Source: Dipteris shenzhenensis (Eukaryota > Polypodiophyta > Polypodiopsida > Gleicheniales). Taken from it: a DNA stretch of 64,000 bases. The position numbers were made by a program, and so were the translations under genes. Below, in pieces: positions 24,101 through 34,259 of the stretch (its first letter is position 1; every line of letters starts with the position of its first letter). Under the pieces are notes generated by a model. It saw only the letters and a program-made list of their open reading frames with translations. It ran no database searches and was not told where the DNA came from. The DNA is taken from the NCBI GenBank assembly GCA_047967505.1, contig CM106540.1. The stretch is one strand, 5' to 3'.

Positions 24101-25402
24101 ATGGATTCCATACGGTTCTTGATATCACTAGCGACACTCAGTAAATGGAATGTGTATCAGCTCGATGTCAAGAATGCATTTCTCAATGGTTATCTAGACG
24201 AGGAAGTCTACATGCAACAACCACAGCCAGTTATGTTGAACCAGGCAAAGAGAACAAGGTTTGCCATCTCAAGAAAAGTCTCTACGGCTTAAAGCAAGCA
24301 CCCAGAAGTTGGTACAGCAGAATTGAAAAGCAGAATTGAAAAGTATTTTGCTGATCTGGGCTACATGAAATCCAATGCAGATCATACTCTCTACTACAAA
24401 GTTCAAGGGGAAGATATTACTATTGCACTTTTGTACGTAGATGATCTGATTGTGACAGGAAGCAAGGATAGCTTCATCAGACAATTAAAACAAGACTTAT
24501 CTACAGAGTTCGACATGAAAGATCTTGGACTTATGCACTATTGTCTTGGAATTGAGTTCTGGAGAGATTCAGATAGCACATTCATGAGTCAGCTCAAGTA
24601 TGTTGACAGTCTCCTGAAGAAGTTTCATATGGCAGATTGCAAGATTACAGCCACTCCCATGGAACAGAGTTTGAAACTTACTAAAGATTCAGAAAAGCCT
24701 ACAGTCAATGACAGATACTACAGGCAACTCATTGGATCTCTTATATATCTAACAATCACACGGCCAGATATTTGTTATGTAGTAAGCTCACTAGCACAGT
24801 TTATGGCCAATCCAAAACAGTCTCACTGGAATGCAGCCAAAAGAGTCTTGAGATACATCAGAGGTACAAGACAATTTGGGATAGAATACAGAGGAAGTCA
24901 TCCACGGTTGCATGGATACTGTGATAGTGACTATGCTCGAGATCATGAGACCAGGAGATCGACACAGGGATATGCATTTTTCCTTGGTCAAGGTGCTATA
25001 TCATGGTTGTCAAACAAACAGCCAACTGTTTCTTTGTCTTCGACTGAAGCAGAATATAGGGCACTCACTACAGGTGCATGTGAAGCTATATGGCTCAGAA
25101 GACTATTGTCAGAAACAGATTACTTTGATGAGTCAAAGCCAACAACAATATACTGTGATAATCAATCGGCTCAAGCATTGGCCAAAAATCCAGTATATCA
25201 CTCCAGAACAAAGCACATTGATGTCAGAGAGCACTTCATCAGAGAAAGAGTGTTACTTGGTGACATCACACTGCAGCATTGTGATAGCAAAGAAAATGTT
25301 GCAGACATCTTTACCAAACCACTCGGTAAAGAGCTATTCGAGAAACACCGACTAGCTCTTGGTTTGATGCAGAGGAAGGACATTCCCATTAAAGGGGTGT
25401 GA
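21131..25402 (+). pseudogene. Copia B gag-pol polyprotein (one stop, two frameshifts)
   Basis: It starts at ATG 21131. Gag has DNSNYGTWKYRMETIL and a CX2CX4HX4C knuckle (CNYCHKFGHYERDC). Protease has DSGASSHM. Integrase has the HHCC finger (WHKRYGH to CEACCFGKQK), and DYSRYCW and SDRGGEYMS with the catalytic Asp residues. RT has YVDDLIVTG, and RNase H runs through YCDSDYARD and LSSTEAEYRAL to the 3' end. Lesions are a TAG at 21527 in place of an expected CAG (Gln), a small insertion near 24225, and a 13-bp tandem duplication near 24321-24347 (GCAGAATTGAAAA twice). Otherwise the sequence is well conserved. It could be mobilised in trans. Confidence 0.95.
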
Positions 25403-25490
25403 TGGAATGTAATGCTCAGTCCTTCTTCGATTCCCCAGAATCATCATCTTGAGGGAAGGCCTACTTCATGATGTTGATCTTGAGGGAAGG

Positions 25491-25747
25491 TGTTGAGAGT
25501 TCATGCTCAACATCATGTGATCATGTGTGCATAGCACCATCACGTGATCATATGTGCATAGCACTAACCTTATAGAGTGCTATAAAGGAAAGGGTTAGAT
25601 CCCCTAACCCTAACCCTAAAAGGGTTTGTATATATTCTATTTTTTCAACTAATTCTAGTGTACAGTTAGTCATTTGTGGTGTGCTCTCTAGCTGTGCCCT
25701 CTCTCCTCATCTCCACTCTTCTCCTCTCCCCTCTTCATATTTTGTCA
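25491..25747 (+). repeat. 3' LTR of Copia B
   Basis: It is preceded by the purine tract GAGGGAAGG and followed by the target duplication CTATG. It differs from the 5' LTR only where GCTGTTGCC reads GCTGTGCCC. Confidence 0.95.
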
Positions 25748-26329
25748 CTATGTGCTCAATATGTGCAAAATGTAATTTCCTAAAAACAACAAGTGTGGTT
25801 ATATGCTAAAACAAGTTGAATGACTTTTGTCATTCAAATGGCTTGCCCTATGGGTGAAATAGTAAGTTGGGAGTCCACCAATAGTGGAGAGAGAAAAAGT
25901 AGGGAGTGAAATAGTAAGCTGGGACTTGGAAGTGAGAAAAAGGTGGAGATCAAGAGGAAATTCAAAAATCAATTAGGGGATAAAAAATCAATTAGGAGAT
26001 CAAGGGGATAAAAAAGGCTTCGAAATTAGTTTCGCTTCTCAAGCTGGACCACCATCAATTAGGCTTCCCCGTGAGATGTGAAAGGCCAATTACAAAATCC
26101 AAATAAAACATATTATGTGTCAATACAGCTACCTGCCCCGTATCTAGTTTGATGAACTTCCTGCCCCGATCTAGTTTGATGAACTTAGATATGGAGAGTG
26201 CAATGTTTGGCTAGACCGTTCAGAAATTCACAAATGTCGCTCAGAATTCAGCTCTTTCTTGGTTACTCCTAGGCATCAGTTATAGAGGAATGGGATTGGG
26301 GGATAGGGAGGGGATAGGACTACCTATTA

Positions 26330-26900
26330 ATAACATCTCGGGCAAAGCAGATGGACAAGTTGCTTGCATACAAGGAAGATTGACACTAGAGATATAACGA
26401 AAGGTGGTTGAGGGAGGATGGGGAGCCCAGTTGGAAAGGCAGATTTAAGCGAGTATGGAAAGCCATGCCCTATAGCAGAGTTAACTTCTTCCTGTGGAGG
26501 CTAGGAGGGGGCCACTTCCCGATATGGGAAGCCATGTCCCTTGGTTGAATGTGGATGATAGATGCAAACTTTGCAGAGCCGCTGCTGAGACTCTCACACA
26601 TTTGTTTTGGGGGTGCCCGTGGGTTCGTAATCTGTGGGGTCTAGTCTGCGCATGGTATGCCAGGACTCTGGGGCTCGAGTTCATCTCCAAGGGAGCTACC
26701 ATATTTGGAGCGAACCTTGGTCTAGACAAGTGCATACTATGGGATGTTATTAGGTACGCAACACTTCACAGGATTTGGTTAGCCGGTACGAGGCCTCATC
26801 AATAGCACTGTGGTGTTCTCATTACCATGTAAGAAGGCTGTTTTGGACATTGCCTCCGAGACTAGATGGTTGGTTGTCAGCTGGCCCAATGAGACTCTAA
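26330..26900 (+). pseudogene. LINE 3' remnant with zinc-binding reverse-transcriptase tail
   Basis: Across frames one reads VNFFLWRLGGGHFPIW, then DDRCKLCRAAAETLTHLFWG followed by CPWVRNLWG, the C-x2-C ... H-x(n)-C zf-RVT domain at the end of plant L1-type LINE reverse transcriptases. It probably belongs to the LINE at 15660-18030, separated by Copia B. It is frameshifted and not functional. Confidence 0.7.
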
Positions 26901-27330
26901 AAGCTCGACTTGAGAGCATTTTGTATGAGCATTTTCTGTCGTATGCCAACTTCTGAGTAATAAAAAATGTAGACCTCTTTCAATTGAGTGAGGTTGTAGG
27001 TGATAAATGCGTGGAGCATTTGCACGGCTTGCCGCCGAAACACTTTTGCTTCTTTTGCAAGACGCGTGACGCGATCCATTCAACTTTTCGTGTGTCGATG
27101 ATGCAAACGGCACCCAACGTCCTGGGTAGGGAAGAATCATTTCAAGCACTACATCCCGCCCTCCGCTTCCATTATCACTGGCCTACTCGATTGCTTATGA
27201 GATTTACGTAAAGTAAACATGTGGCCGTTTGACGACTTGAGCTCATGACGTTCCTTAGAGGAGACGCTCAAAGTCGCAGTGCCTCGCACTGGGGTAGTTT
27301 TCTAAAGTTTCCATGGGTAGCAACTTCCGC

Positions 27331-27340
27331 TATAAAATTA
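27331..27340 (+). promoter_or_regulatory. TATA box of the dirigent gene
   Basis: TATAAAATTA lies 140 bp upstream of the ATG at 27471, giving an expected transcript start near 27360 and a 5' UTR of about 110 nt. Sequence around it is GC-richer than the neighbouring repeats. Confidence 0.6.
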
Positions 27341-27470
27341 CTTCCTCAAGAACTCTTCTCGCGCTCTTATCCTCAGTCCAGGGCTCCCGTGCCTCCCGAA
27401 TTCCACCCCCATCTTTCAGATACTCAAATTAGTTTGTGAGTTGCGTTCCCTTATTCTCAACTATCCAAAG

Positions 27471-27986
27471 ATGAGAAATCTCGCAGTAAGCATTCTGTTC
27501 TTAGCACTTTTTTCGTCTCCTTCAGTCGACACTGCCCTTGCTGCAAGTAAAAAGATGAATGTTCAGTTCCATATGCACGATATACCGCTGTCACCGAAAC
27601 CCTCAGCAGTTCCTGTGGCGGTCGCCAATGGCAACTTCACTACCCTGGGCAGTTTCGGCTCAACATTCGTGATCGATGATGATCTAACAGAGGGACCTGA
27701 GCGCAATTCAACTAAAGTGGGCAGGGGTCAGGGCTTTTACAGCGTTGCGTCTCAGACAAGCGTGGATTTGCTCCTTGTATTTACTGCTGCTTTGCAAACG
27801 CCAGAGCACAACGGGAGCACGATTTGCCTACATGGGTCGGACAGAACTGGCTTGTTTGAGAGGGAAATAGCAGTGGTGGGCGGGACAGGACATTTCAGGT
27901 TTGCTCGGGGCTACGCAACCATTCGGACTGACTCTCTGAAGGGTCTTAATGCAGTCTTGAAGTTTAACATTACAATGCATTTTTAA
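27471..27986 (+). CDS. Dirigent protein, 171 aa
   Basis: Dirigent proteins act in the cell wall or apoplast, where they steer the stereochemistry of phenoxy-radical coupling in lignan and related synthesis. The ATG at 27471 is chosen because it opens a clear signal peptide (MRNLAVSILFLALFSSPSVD); the frame is open further upstream only from a TTG. The mature part has VQFHMHDI, a GNFTTLGSFGSTFVIDDDLT segment, VGRGQGFY, and the C-terminal GGTGHFRFARGYA block, all family hallmarks. Length and lack of introns are normal. It has Asn glycosylation motifs (NFT, NST, NGS). It is the only intact host-type gene here. The exact substrate cannot be told from sequence. Confidence 0.9.
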   Translation: MRNLAVSILFLALFSSPSVDTALAASKKMNVQFHMHDIPLSPKPSAVPVAVANGNFTTLGSFGSTFVIDDDLTEGPERNSTKVGRGQGFYSVASQTSVDLLLVFTAALQTPEHNGSTICLHGSDRTGLFEREIAVVGGTGHFRFARGYATIRTDSLKGLNAVLKFNITMHF

Positions 27987-28840
27987 TTTCAAGTGTTTAG
28001 CAGGGAGAGAGAAGTAAGGGCACGCTGTGCCGTCCCAGTACGTTGAGCTTTTCTTTAAGCGTAAAGAATTTTCGCAGTTTTTTATTGAATCTGTTCCTGG
28101 TACTCCGTGTGAGAGCAAGGGTGTGGTGGGCTGTATTCTAGTCGAGGAGCAACACAACTTGTTTACAACTATGTTTTGAGGATTCGTGTTTTAACTTTCT
28201 TCCGGTGCGGGAATTGTCGACGCTTAAATGCTTGCTATTCTTCTCTAAAACTTGAGATCCCGCTACAAAATAGTCGTGCATACATTTTTGGTCTGCCGTG
28301 AGGTAGCCTTAGTGAGGTTCAACTTATTCTTTCATTGGTTGAGCATGTCTTTCAAATTTGGGTGTGCTTTTAGGCTTGCCATAGGAAGGCCTTAGAGAGC
28401 GTTCCCACAAAAGAGCTTTCCTAGTCGGAAATTCGTGGAGGGTGCTCGCAGGAAATTTGCCAAGTTTAACGGGCTAAAGAAGGTGACCATTAACTTCGAT
28501 GAAGTTAAGCTATTAAATAGGCGTCCCGTTCGTTGCGGAGCTCCTTCAACCATTAGATTTAATACATTTCAACTAAAGTGCTTTAGCTACTAGCGGAAAA
28601 ATTGCTTTGTGCAAGTCGTTGAGACACTAGGGAACGGGTGAAGATCACCCGAGAAGTTTCTTTCTTCTATTTATTTGCATATACACGGGAATGCCCTCTT
28701 AGTGAAGAAGTGTGATAAGAAAAAAAAAAGTATTTTTTAGATATTTTATTTCATTTTAAGGTGATTGGTCCAAGTATGCTCCTTGTAAGAGCCTTTCAAT
28801 GCATGCATTTAGTGAATTCATCTTCTTGGGCCCTCCCCCC
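27987..28840 (+). other. 3' flank of the dirigent gene
   Basis: No coding region or known repeat is recognised. No canonical AATAAA is obvious near the stop; plant polyadenylation signals are often weak. Confidence 0.4.
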
Positions 28841-28846
28841 CCCCCC

Positions 28847-28894
<48 letters not shown>

Positions 28895-28908
28895 CTTCTT
28901 CTTCTCTT

Positions 28909-28939
<31 letters not shown>

Positions 28940-29015
28940 TTTCTTCTTCTTCTCTCTCCCCTTTCCCCTTTCTCTTCTCCTTCTTCTCTCTTTTCTCTTC
29001 TCCTTCTCCTCCCCC

Positions 29016-29059
<44 letters not shown>

Positions 29060-29101
29060 ATTCTTCTCTCTAGGCAAGCCCCCCCCTGCCTTCTCTCTCT
29101 C
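28841..29101. repeat. (CT)n pyrimidine microsatellite block
   Basis: Long CT runs are interrupted by CTT and C-runs. Frames on both strands stay open only because of the repeat. Confidence 0.9.
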
Positions 29102-29461
29102 GGCAGGCCACATGAATGAAATTCATCTTGTTTCTAAGGTGCAAGAATTTATTTTCTAAGGATCTTTTGCAGAATTTTAAATAATGCTTTTTATTACAAA
29201 AAGTCAAATTTACTAAAAACAACTTTTCTAAATAATAAAGGAAATGCTTATTAGGGACACAAGAAAAGAAACTTAATACAAAATGGAGGCTACATAGGGA
29301 CTACTTGCAGCCTACACTGCAAAGAAACGCCTCAACCTTGTCTCTTAGATATGAAAACTAACCTCTCTAACAGCTTGGCCAACTACTCTTAGATCCCTAT
29401 CCTACAACAATCGAGCCATGTCACCCTCAATTGTACTCAGGAGCGTCATAAGGTGGCTATC
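29102..29461. other. Spacer, nothing recognised
   Basis: Sequence between the microsatellite block and the truncated Copia A2. It may hold the breakpoint that removed the 5' half of that element. Confidence 0.4.
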
Positions 29462-29755
29462 ATAGGCAAGATTAGTTGTCAAGGAGTATGCACAGACATA
29501 TGGCATTGATTATGAAGAAACATTCAGTCCGGTTGCAAAGATGACAACCGTAAGAGTAGTCATTGCTACGGCTGCATCAAAGGGATGGTCTTTACATCAG
29601 ATGGATGTAAAGAATGCTTTCTTGCATGGTGATTTGCAAGAAGAGGTCTATATGGAGCAGCCACCAGGTTATGTTCATGCTGTTCATCCTGAGTTTGTTT
29701 GCAGGTTGAAGAAAGCCTTGTATGGCTTGAAGCAAGCACCCAGAGCATGGTCTGA
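29462..29755 (+). pseudogene. Copia A2 reverse transcriptase, 5' piece
   Basis: It reads [20 protein letters not shown], then [29 protein letters not shown] and [13 protein letters not shown], the first half of Copia RT. It stops exactly where the large TIR element copy 2 begins (29756), and the frame resumes at 42269 on the far side. Everything upstream (5' LTR, gag, integrase) is missing, so Copia A2 is 5'-truncated. About nine codons expected between APRAWSD and the next piece are absent. Confidence 0.85.
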
Positions 29756-29787
29756 TTAGGGGAGAATTGGGGTCTCAAAAGGGCCTC
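29756..29787 (+). repeat. Left TIR of TIR element copy 2
   Basis: It is identical over 32 bases to the reverse complement of 42237-42268. Subterminal sequences then diverge. Confidence 0.95.
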
Positions 29788-30195
29788 CAATTAGTATTTT
29801 CTAATTTCAAGGGATTAGAGAGTGATTTGAGGTATACCAATGAGAGTGCTAGGAGGTGTGGGGCAATGGTATGTTGAGGTGGAGGGTGGGTAGGCCTACA
29901 GAGAGTCCCTATTGCTTGCTCCCCTTACACTAGGGACCACCCAAACCATCCCCCCCCTCTTAACCCATGTTTGACCCTCCTACCAGGTGCACCTCCCCCA
30001 CATGAGCCCAAAACTGCCTTCAATGGGATGGTAGGGCCCTTGTGGCGAATGTTTCTTCTCCCCTCCCTCTTTCTAGGACCTCTGCCCCCCACTGTTCTGG
30101 TCTAGCTTGCCAAATCACTTAGATTTGAACCAAATCCCACACATTTTCCCTCTCCCCCCTCTTTCTCTGCTCCCTCCTGCTCTGGCCTGCTTACT

Positions 30196-30199
30196 GCAG

Positions 30200-30249
<50 letters not shown>

Positions 30250-30475
30250 CTCTCCCTCTCCTATGCCTCTGTTGGAGCCTCTTTGTCCCTCTTCTTCTCC
30301 CTCTCCTGTGCCTCTGTTGCTGTTGCTCTGTCCCTCTCCTTCTCCCTCTCTTGTGCCTCTATTGGTGCTGCTTTGTCCCTTTCCTTCTCCCTCTCCTATG
30401 CCTCTGTTGCTGCTGCTCTGTCCCTCTCCTTCTCCCTCTTTTGTGCCTCTGTTGGAGCTGCATTGCCTTATGTAG
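30196..30475. repeat. (CT)n tract and 45-bp minisatellite, copy 2
   Basis: A CT run at about 30201-30247 is followed by five units of 45 bp of the type TGCCTCTGTTGCTGCTGCTC. All three plus-strand frames remain largely open because the unit length is divisible by three; translation as a gene is doubtful. Confidence 0.9.
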
Positions 30476-30510
30476 GAGTCCCATTCTTGCTGTTGCAACC
30501 TCTGCAAGCA

Positions 30511-31797
30511 TGGTGAGGAGAAAGGCTATAAGACCACGCAATGCTATGACCTCTTGTGTCTTCCACAACATCGAAAATGCATTGGATGAGTGGATCCCTT
30601 GCACCTACAGCTTAAATGACTGGATAGTGATGAAATGATCACCCAAAGGTCCACATAAGCTTTCCAAGAGCAAGAGAGGTGGCATCTTGCATGAGTGGAA
30701 GGGGCGCATCTCGAAGTTCGAGTTTGGGAAGAAAGGATGGCTCGCAAAAGTGCAACATGTTTACATGGGAAAAGATATGCAACTTCCTCCATCATGCAAT
30801 CAATCTAGGATACCATCACAGTGTGAGCCTTTCTATCTATGTACCTTTTTCACCTGTAAGTGTAATGAGTCCATTTGGAAATTTTGTGTTTGGTTTCTAA
30901 GAGCTCTTATTCATGGTGGCAAATGTCTTCCCTTTGGACCTCGAGGAGTGGGAACCAGTTGAATCATTCATAGGCAAGTTCACTGCGATTCATGAGGATT
31001 TAGGTAAGCAAATGCATGTCGGGGAGAAGTTGTCCTCCTTGCAAATGAAGAATGTGTATTGGTATAATGCAACATACATCACTCCAACGACATCATCAAG
31101 CTATGGCCATCTGCAAACCATTGCACCACCACAACTTCAAGACATGGATTGCAGCAACGTGGACTCGAGGACATTGCAATCATACAAGGACAAGATTGCA
31201 AAGGATGTGGGCATGGCCATGAAGTTTACATTTGGATCCAAATGGGCAAGGTTATCTTGGTTTATGCCTCTACACATTTTTGCTTCTTTATTTCAGAATA
31301 TACATATGCATAGAATAAAAACTATGTGGTCCTACAAGCGTGTAGATGAAAATGCTCTTAAAGATTTACTTGGGATGAATTGGGGAACTAGGTCAGGTGA
31401 CCAAAAGGGTGATGTGTTTCAATGTCTTGCATGTAAAGACAATGTGGTTATTAGATACCATTTGTCATGCCAAATGTTGTATTTAGCTTTTCAGTACAGG
31501 CGTTGGAAGAAAACAAATGGCCGGTGGCTTTCCCTAGACTCTAATGATGAAGACAATATGGGGGTAAGTTTGTCTATTGATGTTGAAGAGGGAGATGTCA
31601 AGAATGTGAATGTCACATCGCAATGGACTCTAAGGGATGTGCGAGAACACCTATTGGTCATGGAGGATTGCATGACAGAGTCCTTCTACTTTACCTTAAA
31701 TGGTGGTAAGATCAGCCGCCATGTGGAGAAGTGCATGCATAGTGCCAATTTCATTCCTCTTGCAACTTTGAAGATTGCTAACAATGTGTTTGACTAG
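30511..31797 (+). pseudogene. P1 of TIR element copy 2: BAH-like N-terminus, zinc-like cluster, possible ubiquitin-like C-terminus
   Basis: It starts at ATG 30511 (MVRRKAIRP). CTYSLNDWIVMK is followed by TGA where copy 1 has GGA. Then EWKGRISKFEFGKKGWLAKV, and after an unresolved intron or frameshift near 30856-30901 an open stretch from 30913 with DVFPL-like NVFPLDLEEWEPVESFIGKF. This layout recalls BAH domains (start YxxxDxVxM, middle WxxRI, end ESxxGK), which bind nucleosomes or H3 tails. Next comes CX2C-X8-HX2C (CLACKDNVVIRYHLSC), then TLRDVREHLL and SFYFTLNGGKISRHVE, which could be a ubiquitin-like fold. The domain names are inference. The 294-codon 3' part is intact. Confidence 0.5.
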
Positions 31798-31949
31798 TGC
31801 AACATTTAATTTTTTGTCTGTCAAATCCTAGTTATTGCTTGAAAAGATGATGGATAATTAAATTAAAATGTTATTTCTTTTAATGTTTTCTCCTTTCAGT
31901 TCATGGTGGTAAAATGTTTTTAAAAAAATTTGGGGATTTTATGATTAAT

Positions 31950-31980
31950 TTTAATTTTTAGGGTTTTGATATATATTAAG
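31950..31980 (+). promoter_or_regulatory. Putative P2 promoter: telo-box and TATA-like sequence
   Basis: TTAGGGTTTT (a reversed AAACCCTAA telo-box) is followed at once by GATATATATTAAGG, about 100 bp upstream of the P2 ATG at 32082. Copy 1 has the same pair near 7197-7216. Confidence 0.4.
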
Positions 31981-32081
31981 GGGTAAGAGCCCTTTTTACA
32001 TCACATTCTCACTTTCACATTTAGAGAGCCATAGAAACTCCCATCCTCAGAAGTTACTCCTTGCATCAACTGCTATTTGCC

Positions 32082-33574
32082 ATGGATTCAGCTAGAACTG
32101 TGTTCCATGACTTCATCTCACGAACTGCATTTGTAGATCGTGAGGAAGAGCTATTTTTAGTGTTTGATAGGACTTTGGATGTCCTAGGCACATATATACG
32201 AGCCAAGGATGACTCAGCTCAAATCTCATCCTTTACATGCAAGATAATTTCTCAAATTTTGTCTATACACTTGACCACACTTCAAAGAGATGGGTTCCCA
32301 TAGATTACATAAAGTATCTATTTGTAGAGGAATCCAAGTTTGTAAAGCGCTTGGCCTGCTTTTGTGACAACCTTATAGATGGACAGTCGAAGTTCAAGAC
32401 ATCCTAGACGTAGGGGTCATAGGAAATACAGGCACCAAATTCATTTCATGGGAGATGACATTCATCTTCCTTCTCCCAGAGGGAAATTTAGAGGAAGAAG
32501 CCTCATCGTCTAGCACCCCCTCTATTAGAACTGCTGATCTGGTCGTCCCTAGACTAGACTTAGACATCTACATGGAAGAGATCTTGATGATCCAACAGAG
32601 GAGATGGAAGCAGCTCAAGCATTAAGCCTACTTCAAGAGCCCTCAGTAGAGCAAGAATCTGCATTGGAGACCGTTGACCCAAACTCAGAATTATGGTCTT
32701 TGTCCCCCCTCATCATCGATGGAGAAGAGTACATATTCCTCCATGACATAGAGATTCTTTTTGGACTGCGAGAGGATGAGGCACTCGGAGTCCTATCAGG
32801 GTTCGATGTTGACACAAGTGTCAAAGATTCCGGGGTTTTAGGTACTGAAGACCAGACAATGGAAGACTTTCTCTTGACGATGCTGGTTTCAATGAGGGAT
32901 GCAGACATGTCTGTATACGATGCACAACTCTCTCATGCAGAAGCTTCCACCTCCAACACTGGTCAGGAGAAAGCGTCCACCTCCCAAATGGAACATTACA
33001 CAGCACTTGGTTTCATCAACATTGCAAATGAGAAAGGGATAGAAGCCAATGACACTGTAGTGGTAAGTTTGAACAATATTTTTTATTTTGATGTCCTTTC
33101 AGTATAATTTGTTTTGTTGGTCTTCTAATGTTTGTTGAATTGTTGCAGGATGCGTTCGAGCTTGATGAATTCTCATCTCGACGAGGTAATGTTCGTAGCA
33201 CATTTGGGCAAGATCATTCTTTGGCCCATTACCTTGGCAAAGTTGCAGAGCATATCGTGGTCTTTCATGGTAAAATTTCTCCTCGAGGTCCTTCGGAGCT
33301 GCTGAAGTGCAAGGCATTATCGCGCGCTATCGGATACTCCAACATTACTCGGAATGCCGACAAAGTCATTTTGGTACACCGCCTGGCTGCTATCAATGCC
33401 TTTGGATCGAACATTCATGGCAGGGCATTGACGGCAACGGCTATGTCTTTGGCAGTAGGAGAGGAGGATGTTAGTGCTGTTATGGCTAGATTTATATCTA
33501 GGAATCCACTCGGGGATTCAAAGACCACTATTCTCGATGTACTTGAACTAGCCAAGAAGAAAGATAGCCTATGA
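32082..33574 (+). pseudogene. P2 of TIR element copy 2, unknown protein with one intron
   Basis: Exon 1 starts at ATG 32082 (MDSARTVFHDFISRTAFVDR; the frame is open further upstream only from TTG). It has a small insertion near 32213 that breaks the frame where copy 1 is intact, and further indels near 32380 and 32580. From 32604 it is open through SPLIIDGEEYIFLHDIEILF to a GTAAG donor at 33063. The 86-nt intron ends TTGCAG at 33148 and exon 2 runs to TGA at 33574 in phase. Exon 2 has CKALSRAIGYSNITRNADKV then ILVHRLAAI, which recalls a SAP-type DNA-binding helix pair; this is inference. The middle is acidic and Ser-rich. The ancestral protein would be about 470 aa. Confidence 0.65.
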
Positions 33575-33799
33575 GGCCTTTTGTATATATAAACATATAT
33601 TTAAATGGATATTTGAATGGATACATGACTACATGTCTTTATTATTTGTTTTAAGTTATCATTGCTCATCATGAATTTCATTATATTTTGTTTAAGTCGT
33701 CGATGATATATTTTCTCCATCATTTTAACTGTGTTAATTTAATAAATTTCTAGCCAATTTAGTATCATTTTCACCAATTTTGGGTATCAAGAGTTCATT

Positions 33800-34075
33800 T
33801 TTGTCAAATCCTAAAGGAATTTCACCATCGCACAGAAGGGAAAAGTGTCCGGCACGTCAATAGGACCCCAGAAAGCTACCACGGCGAAAACTTGGGCATT
33901 TTGGCGGCAGGACCCTAGAAAGCCCAAAACCCGCCACGGTGCGAATTTGGGCATTTTGGACTTGCTAGAATGCCCAAATTTGCGCCGTAGCGGGTTTGGG
34001 CTTTCTGGGGTCCTGGCAACATCCGAACACTTTTCCCTTCTGCGCGACGGTGAAATTCCTTCAAGATTTGACAGA
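33800..34075. repeat. Long imperfect palindrome between convergent P2 and H3 genes (copy 2)
   Basis: Outer arms TTGTCAAATCCTAAAGGAAT and mirror, then AGAAGGGAAAAGTGTCCG and mirror, then an inner pair CAGGACCCTAGAAAGCCCAA at 33908 and TTGGGCTTTCTGGGGTCCTG at 33997. The left side carries an extra partial arm. It is 226 bp after the P2 stop and about 185 bp beyond the H3 stop on the other strand. It corresponds to 5507-5725 in copy 1. Confidence 0.8.
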
Positions 34076-34259
34076 ATTCAAAACTTAACTTAAAATGATC
34101 ATTTACTACAAGCATTGAAATGGAAAATATACAACAAAGCGAGAGTAGAGAATGTTGATATATTTTATTTAAAAAAATTGACCCTTGGGCCTTAGATACA
34201 AGATAGTGCCTTCAAGGGTAGGGGATGGCCTAAGTCCTAAGAGTGGGCTACAAGAGAAT

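Larger units (their letters stand above)
18357..25747 (+). mobile_element. Copia B LTR retrotransposon, complete, 7391 bp
   Basis: Identical-length LTRs of 257 bp (18357-18613 and 25491-25747) start TGTTGAGAGTTC and end TTTTGTCA. By eye they differ only at two adjacent bases. The target duplication is CTATG (18352-18356 and 25748-25752). PBS TGGTATCAGAGC at 18614 and purine tract GAGGGAAGG at 25482-25490 are in place. The leader before gag is about 2.5 kb and contains captured DNA. Domain order gag, protease, integrase, RT, RNase H is that of Copia. The coding region is broken despite the young LTRs. Confidence 0.95.

Noticed and set aside
27441-27470. Upstream in-frame TTG as start of the dirigent gene
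   Set aside because: Plant nuclear genes start at ATG; the ATG at 27471 gives a clean signal peptide and fits the TATA box position.
28756-29159. Long frames rich in Ser-Leu or Arg-Glu
   Set aside because: They are translations of a CT/GA microsatellite, open on both strands for trivial reasons.
30107-30507. Proline/serine or glycine/glutamate repeat proteins over the 45-bp minisatellite
   Set aside because: Several frames on both strands are open because the unit is divisible by three; no start context or homology supports one of them.
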